This document shows positions 42,298 to 53,030 of a stretch of DNA of 64,000 bases, one piece after another. Both the position numbers and the translations under genes were made by a program. Source of the DNA: Bradyrhizobium sp. Ce-3. GTDB taxonomy: Bacteria > Pseudomonadota > Alphaproteobacteria > Rhizobiales > Xanthobacteraceae. A model generated the notes under the pieces. That model was not told the origin of the DNA. It worked only from the letters and a program-made list of their open reading frames with translations, and searched no databases. Where the stretch lies: assembly GCF_022835695.1 (NCBI RefSeq), contig NZ_BQUV01000001.1, forward strand, positions 926,641-990,640. The letters run 5' to 3'. Positions within the stretch are counted from its first letter, which is position 1, and the number at the start of each line of letters is the position of its first letter.

Positions 42298-42492
42298 TCA
42301 GGAGCGGCGTCGGCGACGGCGGCCCTGCGCAGTGCCCTGCTCCGGTCCACGACCACCGCCGGTCTCCTCTGTCGTCCGTTCGATCCGGACGACGGGAAGG
42401 ATCAGCACGGTCCCCATGCCTTCGCCGGCAGCACCGACCGTGCTCGGCCGCCGTGCAGCCGCATCCGCCGGAAACTCAACGATGGTGCCCAT
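42298..42492 (-). CDS. Small conserved protein, unknown function
   Basis: A 64-residue protein from the ATG at 42492. It begins MGTIVEFPADAAARRP, has a short hydrophobic stretch MGTVLILPVVRIER, and ends in a run of arginines. Proteins with this N-terminus are widespread in Bradyrhizobium, but I know no role. It is divergent from the DUF2336 gene, with CtrA boxes between them. Confidence 0.55.
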   Translation of the reverse strand: MGTIVEFPADAAARRPSTVGAAGEGMGTVLILPVVRIERTTEETGGGRGPEQGTAQGRRRRRRS

Positions 42493-42560
42493 GTTCCGTT
42501 CTCTCTGGCCCCGCACGGACATGATTTGCCCCGCGCCTGCCGAGTTAAGAACGCGCATGG

Positions 42561-42575
42561 TTAACGACATCTTAA
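42561..42575. promoter_or_regulatory. CtrA box 1 (TTAA-N7-TTAA)
   Basis: TTAACGACATCTTAA is an exact match to the alphaproteobacterial CtrA consensus, in the divergent gap between 42492 and 42749. It is 174 bases before the DUF2336 start and about 69 bases before the small divergent gene. Confidence 0.55.
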
Positions 42576-42662
42576 GCCGCCGATACGGACGGTTACGGAT
42601 ATGGCGCTGTGCCTTAATGGACACGCGCAAATTCGAGCGTTGGCCTTCACGGCTTGTTTTCC

Positions 42663-42677
42663 TTAACTGCCTCTTAA
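42663..42677 (+). promoter_or_regulatory. CtrA box 2 (TTAA-N7-TTAA)
   Basis: TTAACTGCCTCTTAA is a second exact CtrA match, 72 bases before the DUF2336 start and so well placed to overlap its -35 region. Confidence 0.55.
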
Positions 42678-42748
42678 AACAGCCTGCGTAGGCTCGCTGC
42701 CACAAGGTTTTCGACCTGAGTCTTATTGGCAAGTCGCGTACGCCCGAG

Positions 42749-43720
42749 ATGAGCGCAGCTCCGTTATTTCCTGGTTTCGATGGGCTGATGACGCTCTCCC
42801 GCCGCGAGGGTGTCGACATCCGCCCGACGCTGCTGCGCGTCCTGACCGACCTCTATGTACAGGCGAGCGCGCATTCCGCCGACGAAGAGCGCCAGTTCGT
42901 CGAGCTGACGTCGCGCCTGATCGACGAGGTCGACGATGCGACCCGCGCCGCGGTCAGTGCGCGGCTTGCGATCTATCCGGCAACCCCGGGGCGGATCATG
43001 GACAAGCTCGGGCTGCACCGCACAGGCCCCGACCAGCCGATGCCGGCGGCCGCGCCCGTTGCTGCGCCCGCCGCGTCCGCGCCGCCGGCCAAGATCCCGA
43101 CCGAAGCCGAGCTGCGGATGGCCGCGAGCCTGGCGATGCGGCCGAACGATGCCGCCGAACTCTCCGACATGTTCTTTGCCGCCAGCGCCAAGGAGCGCGC
43201 GCAGATCCTGCACAATCTGCAGGAGACGCCGCTGAAGGCCGCGGCGCGGATTCCGGCCGCCCGCGCCGCCCGCGCGATCCATATCCTGGAGATGGCGGCG
43301 TATGCCGAGGACGTCGACAACTTCACGCGCGAGCTCGGCGAGGCGCTGATCTTGCCGTCGCGGATCGCAGCCGACGTCGTCAACGATTCCGGCGGCGAGC
43401 CGCTCGCCTGCGCGATGCGGGCACTCGACGTGTCGAGTGCCGCGTTCCAGCGCATCCTGATGTTCCTCAATCCGGAAGCCGGCTCGTCGGTCAATTATGT
43501 CTACCGGCTGTCGCGGCTCTACGATCGCCTCAGCGAACGATCGGCGCTGGTGATGCTGGCGGCGTGGCGCGGTTCGACCATGGCAGTCGCCCGCAACAAG
43601 TATCGCTCGTCGCTCTATGATGATGAGCGCCACCGCGTCCGCGCGACGTCGACGCAGACGCGCTCCACTGTGCAGCCCGGTAGCGCGCCCGCCATTCGCA
43701 ACCAGAAGTCCGGAAGCTAA
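42749..43720 (+). CDS. DUF2336-family protein
   Basis: A 323-residue all-helical soluble protein with the DUF2336 pattern (HEAT-like helices such as EERQFVELTSRLIDEVD, VSARLAIYPATPGRIM, and later ALDVSSAAFQRILMFLN). It has no signal peptide. Function is unknown, although these proteins are alphaproteobacterial. Two exact CtrA boxes in the 256-base divergent upstream region suggest cell-cycle control. The ATG at 42749 follows GCCCGAG, a weak ribosome site. Confidence 0.85.
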   Translation: MSAAPLFPGFDGLMTLSRREGVDIRPTLLRVLTDLYVQASAHSADEERQFVELTSRLIDEVDDATRAAVSARLAIYPATPGRIMDKLGLHRTGPDQPMPAAAPVAAPAASAPPAKIPTEAELRMAASLAMRPNDAAELSDMFFAASAKERAQILHNLQETPLKAAARIPAARAARAIHILEMAAYAEDVDNFTRELGEALILPSRIAADVVNDSGGEPLACAMRALDVSSAAFQRILMFLNPEAGSSVNYVYRLSRLYDRLSERSALVMLAAWRGSTMAVARNKYRSSLYDDERHRVRATSTQTRSTVQPGSAPAIRNQKSGS

Positions 43721-43793
43721 GGCGCGACCATCGCGTCTTAGCTTTGTTCGGGCCATGCGTGGACTCGGTGGCGCCCTGCCAACCGCCCGCCGA

Positions 43794-44900
43794 TTAACTC
43801 AGGGTGGCGAACGCGGCCGGCGTGAACTCGGCGATCTCGCGACCTTGCCGTACCTTCTCAAGCCAGGCGGCATCCTGCAGCAACGCGCGTCCGACCGCGA
43901 CCAGGTCGAACTCGTCGCGTTCCAGCCGGCTGAGCAGTCCATCCAGCGGCGTGGATTGGGCGCTCTCGCCCGCCAAGGATGCATAGACGTCGCCAGACAG
44001 GCCGACAGCGCCAACGGTTATCGCGGTGACCCCCGTGAGCTTCTTCGCCCAGCCGGCAAGGTTCAGCTCCCGATCGATCTCAGGGAAAGCGGGCTGCCAG
44101 AACTTTGGCTGCGAAAGGTGGAAGGCATCCGCTCCAGCGTCGACAAGGACGGAAAGCCATTGTTCCAGCGCCTTCGGCGTCGCGGCCAGCCGTGCACTGA
44201 AGTCCTTCGGCTTCCATTGTGAAAGGCGGAGAATCACCGGGAAGCCCGAGGTCACCACCGACCGGATTGCGTTCAGGATCTCGACCACGAAGCGAGAACG
44301 CTCGACGAGCGTCGAGCCACCGTATTCGTCGTCGCGCAAGTTGAGATGGTCGTAGAAGAACTGATTGATGAGATAGCCGTGAGCCCCCATCAGCTCTATG
44401 CCGTCGAAGCCGAGCCGCTCGGCATCCATCGCTGCCTTCGCGAACGCGTCGATGATGTCGGCCACGTCGGCCTCGCTCATCGGCTGATTGACGCGCTCGC
44501 CTATCACTGAAAGTCCCGAGGGACTTTCATAGGGCGCCGGCGGTGTCCAGTCCGGTGCTGCGCTCGAGAGCTTATGCCCCACGTGAACCAGCTGCGGCGC
44601 GATGCGCCCACCTGCCGCGTGAACCTCGTCCACCACTTTCTTCCAGCCGGCGAGCGCCGCCTCGCCGTGGAAGCGAGGCATATCGGGCTCGTTGAGTGCG
44701 GCCGGGCGACCGACCCCTGTCGCCTCCGTGATGATGAGACCGACGCCGCTCTCCGCGCGGCGGCGATAATAGCCCGCGACCTCGGCGGTAGGTACGCCGC
44801 CCGGAGACCTGGACCGCGTCATCGGAGCCATTACGACGCGGTTCGGCAAGTCGAGGGCGTTCAGGCGGTAGGATCTGAACAGGACGTCAAGACTGGACAT
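43794..44900 (-). CDS. Old Yellow Enzyme family oxidoreductase (alkene reductase)
   Basis: A 368-residue FMN protein of the NADH:flavin oxidoreductase family. Typical OYE stretches are NRVVMAPMTRSRSPGG at the N-terminus, QLVHVGHK, GFDGIELMGAHGYLINQF, and FDLVAVGRALLQDAAWLEK near the C-terminus. It reduces activated C=C bonds or nitro groups with NAD(P)H. It is monocistronic, and no regulator is recognisable in the upstream region. Confidence 0.92.
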   Translation of the reverse strand: MSSLDVLFRSYRLNALDLPNRVVMAPMTRSRSPGGVPTAEVAGYYRRRAESGVGLIITEATGVGRPAALNEPDMPRFHGEAALAGWKKVVDEVHAAGGRIAPQLVHVGHKLSSAAPDWTPPAPYESPSGLSVIGERVNQPMSEADVADIIDAFAKAAMDAERLGFDGIELMGAHGYLINQFFYDHLNLRDDEYGGSTLVERSRFVVEILNAIRSVVTSGFPVILRLSQWKPKDFSARLAATPKALEQWLSVLVDAGADAFHLSQPKFWQPAFPEIDRELNLAGWAKKLTGVTAITVGAVGLSGDVYASLAGESAQSTPLDGLLSRLERDEFDLVAVGRALLQDAAWLEKVRQGREIAEFTPAAFATLS

Positions 44901-45225
44901 GGGATGTTCCGGGGCGCGAGAGACAGTTGACCAGAGTGCATTGATGCAAGCCGTCGTCGGATGCGCGCACCGGCTCGGCCCTTGGCAGCGTACCTGGGGT
45001 CACGGACTGCCGAACGGGACTGCGCAATGCTCGACAACGGCTGTGCATCGGCGCACCACTCCGACCGACCGCAGCTTCGCCTGGCCACGCCGCGCGGTCT
45101 CGGGGATCGACGGTCGTGTCCGGACCTGGCCCAATCGCGAAGTCGTTCAATGTCGGGATTTGCGCGGCGGCTATGCAGCAAGCGGCATCAAATGCGCTTG
45201 CTTCGCAAGCAGCCGAGGTTGCGCC
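44901..45225. other. Gene-free stretch
   Basis: No convincing gene is seen. Open frames on both strands lack similarity to known folds. A hairpin GCTTGC-TTC-GCAAGC lies at 45196-45210, just past the stop of the DUF1491 gene, and may be its terminator. Confidence 0.45.
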
Positions 45226-45570
45226 CTAGCTCTTCGCCAGATCGAGAAAGTGCCGCCCGGCGCGATCCTCGGTCTCGACGATCCAGGCGTCGGGATCGAA
45301 GCGGAGCTCCTTGGTCAACCGCTCATCGACCGACGGCTCGGACACCGGCTGCGGCGCGGTCGCTATGAACAGCCGCTCGGCCGGACGGCTGTCGTCATAG
45401 ACGGTCTGCGGCGCAGGCGCATACAGCATCGCGTTGCCGTCCATCAGCGCCACCTTCACGAACACCGCGCCGGCCTCCTCCGCGCCCTTCTTGCGGACTG
45501 CGCCGAACACGCCTTCGGTCTGGCAGCGGCGCAGATAGGCCGCGACCCATATGCTGGTTTTCAATCGCAT
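45226..45570 (-). CDS. DUF1491-family protein
   Basis: A 114-residue cytoplasmic protein of the DUF1491 family, beginning MRLKTSIWVAAYLRRCQTEG, with FVKVALMDGNAMLYAPAP in the middle and ending in DAWIVETEDRAGRHFLD. The family is confined mostly to Alphaproteobacteria, and the function is unknown. It stands alone. Confidence 0.87.
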   Translation of the reverse strand: MRLKTSIWVAAYLRRCQTEGVFGAVRKKGAEEAGAVFVKVALMDGNAMLYAPAPQTVYDDSRPAERLFIATAPQPVSEPSVDERLTKELRFDPDAWIVETEDRAGRHFLDLAKS

Positions 45571-45796
45571 GCGCCGACCTATAGGCCAGCGACGCGGCCA
45601 CGTCCAATTGTCACAGATGTCGACACGCAGCGGCGGGTTGACCGATCAGGCCACCGCCCATATCCTTGCATTTGCGGTGCAAGCCGCGCCCGGGTCCACG
45701 GGAAGGGTTGAACCCACTTGCACCGACAATGCGGCCAGCCAAGCCTTTGTGCAGCCGGTTTTGTGGACCATCGGCCTCTGATGCACGGAGGTTTCC

Positions 45797-47440
45797 ATGG
45801 ACCGATCGCCCGCGCGATTGAATCTCGAACATCTGAAGAAGCAGGCCAAGGAGCTGATTCGCCTTTACCGGCGACAGGCCCCGGAGGCCTACGCGCGTTT
45901 CCGGCAGGCGCTTCCGGCTGCGGCCGGGCGCAGCGACGCACAGATCGCCGCCCTTGATCTGCGGCTCCACGATGCGCAGTCCTGCATCGCGCGCGATCTC
46001 GGCTTCGCCTCGTGGCCGGAGCTGCGCCGCTATGTCGAAGCGCAACTGCCGCCAGGCAAAAGCAAGGCAGACCGCGTGCGGCGATGGCTGCAGCTGGTCT
46101 ATGCCGCTGATGTCGCCGGCACCTCCGACCGCGCCCATCCGCGCGTTGCAGTGCGGATGCTCGCGGAGGATCCCGGTCTTGCGGCCGACGATCCCTATCT
46201 CGCCTGCGCCATCGGCGATGAGGAAACGATACGGCGCACCGCGGCCAGTGATGCCGCGTGGGTCAACCGTCCCGGCGGTCCGTTGGAACTGCCGCCACTC
46301 GTTGCAGTCACGCATTCCAGCCTGCTGCAGATTCCGGAATTTCAGGCGCGGCTGCATCGCTGCGCGCGCTTGCTGCTGCAGGCCGGCGCCGATCCCAACC
46401 AGCATATCGGCAACCGCTGGCCGCCCGGATCGCTCGATGCGCCTGACGACAGCAATCCGCTATCCGCGCTCTATGGCGCCGCCGGCCGCAATCACGATCT
46501 CGAGCTGACAAAACTGTTGCTCGAAGCAGGCGCCAGTCCGAACGACAATGAATCGCTGTACCACTCGCTCGAAGGTTCCGTGACGACGGGCATCTTGCTC
46601 GAACATGGGGCGCGGATGGCCGGCACCAACGCGATGTACAAGGTGCTCGACGACGAAAACGTGCCGGCGCTCGAATTGTTGCTGCGGCATGGCGGAAATC
46701 CCAATGAACCCGCCGGCAACGCACCGCTGACGGATTGCGGCTCGCCGCTGATGTGGGCGATCCGGCGGCGACGATCCGGGAAATGCATCGCGACACTGCT
46801 CGACGCCGGCGCGGACCCGCACGTCACGACATCGGATGGCCTCAGCGCCTATCGCTACGCTCTGCAATTCGGCTTGACCGATGTCGCCGAGCTGCTGCGC
46901 GAACGGACCGGCGACGAGACGCTCGCCGACGACGAGCGGTTCGTCGCGGCGTGCGCGAGCGGTGACGAGAGCGAAGCGCGGCGGATCCAGGCCGGCCGGC
47001 CCGACCTGCCGGGCACGCTTTCAGCACAGCAATTGCGGCTGCTGCCGGAGCTTGCCGCGGCCGGCGGCGACGACGCGGTGCGGCTGATGGTCAGGCTCGG
47101 CTGGCCGATCACGGTGCGCGGCGGCGACTGGGATGCGTCCGCGCTCAATCATGCGGTGTTCCGCGGCAATGCCGCGCTGACGCGCTTCCTGCTCGAGCAC
47201 GGTGCCGACTGGACCGAGCAGCACGGCTTTGGCGACAACGCCTCCGGCGGCCTGTCATGGGCGTCCTGCAACGAACCGGTCGATGGCGGCGATTGGGTGG
47301 GCTGCGCGCAGGCGCTGCTCGATCACGGCATGCCGCGCGCCATTCCGGATCGTGACGATCCGGAATGGGTGCTGATTGCCGGCCGCAGGAAGCTGTTCTC
47401 CGACGAGGTCAGGGACGTGCTTCTGGGCGAGACGACCTGA
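45797..47440 (+). CDS. Ankyrin-repeat protein
   Basis: A 547-residue protein with GGAGG 6 bases before the ATG. The N-terminal 90 residues (LNLEHLKKQAKELIRLYR, RDLGFASWPELRRYV) are helical. At least five ankyrin-type repeats follow, for example DLELTKLLLEAGASPN, ALELLLRHGGNPNEPAG, CIATLLDAGADPHVTT and NAALTRFLLEHGADW. Ankyrin repeats mediate protein binding. The short N-terminal module is also found in other bacterial ankyrin proteins. No signal peptide is visible. Confidence 0.87.
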   Translation: MDRSPARLNLEHLKKQAKELIRLYRRQAPEAYARFRQALPAAAGRSDAQIAALDLRLHDAQSCIARDLGFASWPELRRYVEAQLPPGKSKADRVRRWLQLVYAADVAGTSDRAHPRVAVRMLAEDPGLAADDPYLACAIGDEETIRRTAASDAAWVNRPGGPLELPPLVAVTHSSLLQIPEFQARLHRCARLLLQAGADPNQHIGNRWPPGSLDAPDDSNPLSALYGAAGRNHDLELTKLLLEAGASPNDNESLYHSLEGSVTTGILLEHGARMAGTNAMYKVLDDENVPALELLLRHGGNPNEPAGNAPLTDCGSPLMWAIRRRRSGKCIATLLDAGADPHVTTSDGLSAYRYALQFGLTDVAELLRERTGDETLADDERFVAACASGDESEARRIQAGRPDLPGTLSAQQLRLLPELAAAGGDDAVRLMVRLGWPITVRGGDWDASALNHAVFRGNAALTRFLLEHGADWTEQHGFGDNASGGLSWASCNEPVDGGDWVGCAQALLDHGMPRAIPDRDDPEWVLIAGRRKLFSDEVRDVLLGETT

Positions 47441-47463
47441 ACAAAGCCACAGCGAAAACGCGA

Positions 47464-47486
47464 ATGGCCGGGACATGCCCGGCCAT
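47464..47486. terminator. Hairpin between convergent genes
   Basis: ATGGCCGGG and CCCGGCCAT form a perfect 9-bp stem with a 5-base loop, 23 bases past the ankyrin gene stop and 32 bases past the stop of the convergent gene. There is no T-run, and it may be a member of a dispersed repeat. Confidence 0.55.
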
Positions 47487-47518
47487 CACGGAGGTGGATT
47501 CAATCTCGCCGCAGAGCG

Positions 47519-48275
47519 CTACTCGATCGAATGACCGATCATCGTGCCGAGCTCGCGCACCAGGCGATCGGACATCTGCCCGGTCACCGGCAATTTGCGG
47601 GCACGCTCGAACTTCGCGATCGCGTGCTGGGTGTCGGCGCCGATCGTGCCGGTCGGCTTGAGCTGGCCATAGCCATATTCGGTCAGAGTGCGCTGGACCG
47701 CGGCGATGCGCTTGCCGGCCGGGCTCAGATGCTGTGTCGGGATCGGCGCCGGCGGACGCATGACGCTCGACGGCGCGGCGGCCGGGGATGGTGCCGCGGC
47801 CGGCGGCGCGGCGGTCGATTTCAGCACCAGATTGGCCATCGGATCGACCGGCTTGGCTTCAACCGGCTTCGGTTCGGGTTTGGCTTCGACGGATCTGGTC
47901 TCGGCCGGCTTGGTCTCCACCGGCTTCACGTCGACCGACCTGGTCGGCTCGATGGCGGCGGGCTCGACCGATCGGGCAGCCGCCTCGGCCGGACGCGGGC
48001 GCGGCATCGGGTTCGCGGCGGCGGCAACCGGAGCCGGCGGCGGCATCGTCACCACCGAACCGCCGAACATCGGCGACGGATGACGGCCAGCCTGCAGGAA
48101 CAGCGCGTTGATCAGGATCGCAACGATGGCAGATGTCGCCAGCACGCCAGCGATCAGGTCCTTTGGACTATGCAGCAGCAGGCGCAGGACGAGGCCGCGC
48201 TCTTCCTCGGCGGCGATGGCCACCGCCTTGGCACCGCGACGACGGCGCGGCGTTTCGTCGTCATCCAAAGTCTGT

Positions 48276-48283
<8 letters not shown>
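47519..48283 (-). CDS. Membrane-anchored protein with peptidoglycan-binding domain
   Basis: A 254-residue protein. A cytoplasmic basic N-terminus precedes one membrane segment (IAGVLATSAIVAILINALF), a long Pro/Ala/Lys/Glu-rich periplasmic linker (EPTRSVDVKPVETKPAETRS), and a C-terminal PG_binding_1-like domain (IAAVQRTLTEYGYGQLKPTG, IGADTQHAIAKFERA). It probably contacts murein in the periplasm. It starts inside the end of the histidine kinase gene (8-base overlap), which suggests a linked role in envelope sensing. Confidence 0.82.
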
Positions 48284-50108
<1,825 letters not shown>

Positions 50109-50519
50109 TCGTCAACACAGACGCGCCGGAACGCCTCCTTCGTGATTGCAGGCCAACGTGTCAGAGCGAACTTAAGCGAACGCTAAGGCGGGGCGGCCTG
50201 CTGCCAAACACCATGCATTGACGAGGGTTTGTCGCAGCTGTTCACCACTCATTTGTCGGGGATGGTGAACGGCTGGTTTCCGGGTGCGGCGATCTATGGT
50301 TTCGAAATGGTGGACGCGCCGCGGCCGCGCGCATCCGGCGCCAGCACGGCCATCAATCGAAAATTTACGGCGAATCAATTCAGGCGGATTTTCCGCGATT
50401 TTTCGGCGGATTTACTTCAATGCAGATACTTCCGATTTATCGACCGATGCTAACCCTGAGGGCAATAGCGGCATCGACCGCGCAAGAAGCAAGACAAGAT
50501 AGACGACCGGGATCGCGCC
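50109..50519. other. Gene-free stretch
   Basis: Divergent region between the histidine kinase and DUF5330 genes. No gene is supported; a short plus-strand open frame lacks a ribosome site. A near-CtrA site is at 50172-50186. The segment 50340-50460 is AT-rich and probably holds the DUF5330 promoter. Confidence 0.5.
50172..50186 (-). promoter_or_regulatory. Near-CtrA box
   Basis: On the minus strand TTAG-CGTTCGC-TTAA matches TTAA-N7-TTAA at 7 of 8 positions and lies 64 bases before the kinase start. Confidence 0.35.
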
Positions 50520-50897
50520 ATGTTCTTCCTGCTGCGTATGGCATTCTGGCTCGGGCTGGTGCTCGTGCTGCTGCCGAGAGACAAGACACCTGAAGCGGAC
50601 AAGGCGCCGCAGGTCAGCGCATCGGATGCGGTGTCGGCCGCGACCGCGACGATCAACGACATGGGCCAGTTCTGCAAGCGCCAGCCCTCCGCCTGTGAAG
50701 TCGGTGGCCAGGCCGCGACCGCGATCGGCCAGCGCGCGACCGACGGGGCTCGCAAGCTCTATAAGATCATCACCGACAAGAAGCCGCCCGACCACACCGG
50801 CTCGATCGGCACGGATAGCGATCCAGCCGACACATCCCGCGACACGCTGACCGCGGACGACCAGGCCATCGAATTCCGCCTGCCGCCGATGCCCTGA
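50520..50897 (+). CDS. DUF5330-type small exported or membrane protein
   Basis: A 125-residue protein with an N-terminal hydrophobic segment (FFLLRMAFWLGLVLVLLP) typical of the DUF5330 family, then a soluble part with two cysteines (QFCKRQPSACEVGGQAA) and an acidic tail. The function is unknown. It is followed by a repeat element and then sufE on the same strand. Confidence 0.78.
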   Translation: MFFLLRMAFWLGLVLVLLPRDKTPEADKAPQVSASDAVSAATATINDMGQFCKRQPSACEVGGQAATAIGQRATDGARKLYKIITDKKPPDHTGSIGTDSDPADTSRDTLTADDQAIEFRLPPMP

Positions 50898-50911
50898 GGG
50901 GAAACCAGGGC

Positions 50912-50975
50912 GTTTTCGAGCGCAGTGATCCCGGTTCGCGTTGAAACGCGTCAAAACAACCGGGAACCGGTTCCA
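50912..50975 (+). repeat. Dispersed palindromic repeat, truncated copy 2
   Basis: GTTTTCGAGCGCAGTGATCC, then CGGTTCGCGT and CGCGTCAAAACAA, match the left part of the elements at 11047-11140 and 51469-51562. The hairpin part is replaced by GGAACCGGTTCC. Confidence 0.65.
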
Positions 50976-51038
50976 TTTTCATCGCTTTCGCGGTCCGCCT
51001 TCCTATATAAGCCGTCAAGGACAGGACGCGGGCCACGA

Positions 51039-51470
51039 ATGACGACGATCGACGAAATCCGGGACAATTTTGCGCTGCTCGACGAGTGGGACGACCGTTA
51101 CCGCTACGTCATCGAGCTAGGCCGCACGCTCGAGCCGTTGTCCGAGGCGGAGCATTCGGCCGAGAACAAGGTGCAGGGCTGCGTCAGCCAGGTCTGGCTG
51201 TCGAAGCGGCTCGAGCGCGATGCCAACGGCGAACCGCGGCTGATCTATATCGGCGACAGCGACGCCCACATCGTGCGCGGCCTGGTGGCGATCGTGCTGA
51301 CGCTGTTTTCCGGGCACACGCCGAAGCAGATCCTCGACACCGATGCGCTGGCGCTGTTCGATGAATTCGGCTTCCGCGACCACCTGACCCCGCAGCGCTC
51401 CAACGGGCTGCGCTCGATGGTCGATCGCATCCGCAACGATGCACGCGAGGCGCTGGCGTCCGCCGCGTAG
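51039..51470 (+). CDS. sufE: SufE-family cysteine desulfuration protein
   Basis: A 143-residue SufE. It accepts persulfide sulfur from SufS at the active-site cysteine in VQGCVSQVWL (Cys48) and passes it to the SUF iron-sulfur scaffold. Residues IDEIRDNFALLDEWDDRYRY at the start and PLSEAEHSAENKVQGC before the cysteine are typical. It is alone here, with no other suf genes in the window. Its TAG stop is part of the repeat that follows. Confidence 0.93.
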   Translation: MTTIDEIRDNFALLDEWDDRYRYVIELGRTLEPLSEAEHSAENKVQGCVSQVWLSKRLERDANGEPRLIYIGDSDAHIVRGLVAIVLTLFSGHTPKQILDTDALALFDEFGFRDHLTPQRSNGLRSMVDRIRNDAREALASAA

Positions 51471-51562
51471 AGCCCATTCCGATTTGATCGGAACGGGCTC
51501 TAGATTTTAGATTGACGCATTTTCTTCACGCGAACCGGTATCCACTTCGCTCGAAAATGCTC
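51469..51562 (-). repeat. Dispersed palindromic repeat, copy 3
   Basis: The reverse-oriented copy: hairpin TAGAGCCCATTCCGAT..ATCGGAACGGGCTCTA at 51468-51502, then AATGCGTC..TTCACGCGAACC on the minus strand, ending TTTTCGAGCGAAGTGG. It separates the convergent sufE and mucR genes and may terminate both. Confidence 0.75.
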
Positions 51563-51564
51563 TG

Positions 51565-51978
51565 TCACTTCCGCTTCCGCGCCTGCTGGCCAAGTCCCAT
51601 CTTCTTGGCGAGCTGCGACCGGGCCACAGCATAGTTCGGCGCCACCATCGGATAGTCGGCCGGCAAGCCCCATTTGTCGCGGTATTGCTCCGGCGTCATG
51701 TTGTACTGGGTACGCAGATGGCGCTTGAGCGACTTGAAGCGCTTGCCGTCCTCGAGACACACCAGGTATTCCGGCGTGATCGACTTCTTCATCGACACCG
51801 CAGGCTTGGCCGGCTCGCTCGGCGTATCATTGCGCCCGCTCGACACCCGCAGCAGGGCCGCATGAACCTGGCTGATCAAATTCGGAATGTCCGAAGCCGG
51901 CGTCGGATTGTTGCTGAGATAGGCCGAAACGATGTTGGCGGTCAGTTCGACCGGCGTTTTGCCTGACGTATCGGACAT
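51565..51978 (-). CDS. mucR: MucR/Ros-family transcriptional regulator, incomplete zinc ligands
   Basis: A 137-residue regulator from the ATG at 51978 with GGGGAAG upstream. An N-terminal oligomerisation region (ELTANIVSAYLSNNPTP, DIPNLISQVHAALL) is followed by the Ros/MucR DNA-binding domain CLEDGKRFKSLKRHLRTQYN, then MTPEQYRDKWGLP. The canonical C2H2 zinc site is incomplete: Cys74 and His87 are present, but the second Cys is Asp77 and the last His is absent. Zinc-less MucR homologues are known in rhizobia. MucR proteins control exopolysaccharide genes and bind AT-rich DNA, so the locus at 1-20 kb is a candidate target. Confidence 0.9.
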   Translation of the reverse strand: MSDTSGKTPVELTANIVSAYLSNNPTPASDIPNLISQVHAALLRVSSGRNDTPSEPAKPAVSMKKSITPEYLVCLEDGKRFKSLKRHLRTQYNMTPEQYRDKWGLPADYPMVAPNYAVARSQLAKKMGLGQQARKRK

Positions 51979-52160
51979 GAAATCTTCCCCGTGCTCTCGA
52001 CCGCCCGGCGCCCACCAGGCAGTATCCACGTGCAGCAATACATAAATGGAATCGCGTACTACTTCGCGAATATGAGCGGATTGCAGCAAACCTGACAAGA
52101 ACGGCTATGTTTCCGGGCTCGAGCCCGCCGCTCGCAAGTATTTGCGCGGAGCCGCGGATC

Positions 52161-53030
52161 CTAAGGCCGCTGCTCCAGATGCGAGCGGAGCTCGTCGATC
52201 GAGGCAAACCGCATCATGCCTTCGGGCATCTGCGCCTCGATCGATCCATCCGAATAGAGCGAATAGGCCATGCCGTCCACGACGCCAGATTTGAGCACGG
52301 TCACCGGGGGCTGCTCCTGGGGTGACGGCGGATGGCCTGATGACGGCGACCCAGCCGACGGCTGGGTCTCGCCGAAGGTGGATGGCCGGGGCGTGCGCCG
52401 CGGCGCGACGTCGACCGACCGCGGCCGGTCGGCCTTCGGCCAGGCATCGTCGAATGTTGCGGGCCCCGCTTCGTCCGCCGGCTTCGGACGCAGTTCCGGC
52501 GACAACAGGTCCGGCGTCAGCGGCTCGGTGGTCTGCGTCCGCTCGCGCTCCTTCCGCGAGGAGGAGAACAACAGGTTGCGGCGCTTCGGCGGCGCCGCAC
52601 CGTCCGCGGGCGCCGCGCCGGGCACGGGCGGCGGCACCTCGCCTGGCGTGCTCCGCGCGGCGATTTCGTCGTGCCAGGGCGGCGCCGCCGCGGGGGCCGA
52701 TGGCGGCACCGGCGGGGGCGCGGCGACCTTGGGCTCGCGCGGCGGCGGGAAAACCGGATCGTCGGGGCCATTGCGCGGGAAAGTTGCAGGCAGTGGCGGG
52801 AGTTCCGACCGCCCCCCCGCGGCAGCGGGTTCAAGCCGCGCGGCGATGACCTGCAGTTCCCGCAGCACGGCAGCGAGCGCCAGCACGATCGCACCCGTGC
52901 ACACACCGGTCACGCCAGTCGAGATCAACGTGCTGCCGACGCTGAATTCCTTGTAGGGGATTCCCAGGACGACCGCCGCCAGGCCGATCACAACCAGGCC
53001 CGCGCCGACGACCAACAGACCAACCTTCAT
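52161..53030 (-). CDS. Membrane protein with proline-rich cytoplasmic region, unknown function
   Basis: A 289-residue protein from the ATG at 53030. Two N-terminal membrane segments (VGLLVVGAGLVVIGLAAVVL and TGVTGVCTGAIVLALAAVL) are followed by about 170 residues of low-complexity Pro/Ala-rich sequence and a short folded C-terminal part (KSGVVDGMAYSLYSDGSIEA). No family is recognised. A candidate EcfG-type promoter is upstream at 53111-53135. Confidence 0.65.
   Translation of the reverse strand: MKVGLLVVGAGLVVIGLAAVVLGIPYKEFSVGSTLISTGVTGVCTGAIVLALAAVLRELQVIAARLEPAAAGGRSELPPLPATFPRNGPDDPVFPPPREPKVAAPPPVPPSAPAAAPPWHDEIAARSTPGEVPPPVPGAAPADGAAPPKRRNLLFSSSRKERERTQTTEPLTPDLLSPELRPKPADEAGPATFDDAWPKADRPRSVDVAPRRTPRPSTFGETQPSAGSPSSGHPPSPQEQPPVTVLKSGVVDGMAYSLYSDGSIEAQMPEGMMRFASIDELRSHLEQRP

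Noticed and set aside
44861-45181. Possible regulator gene upstream of the Old Yellow Enzyme gene
   Set aside because: Open frames on both strands show no helix-turn-helix or other motif and have Arg-rich shadow composition.
50229-50453. Short plus-strand open frame between the kinase and DUF5330 genes
   Set aside because: It has no ribosome site or recognisable domain, and the region is AT-rich and promoter-like.
50963-50986. GGAAC as an EcfG -35 element before sufE
   Set aside because: No GTT at the right distance; the GGAAC belongs to the repeat.
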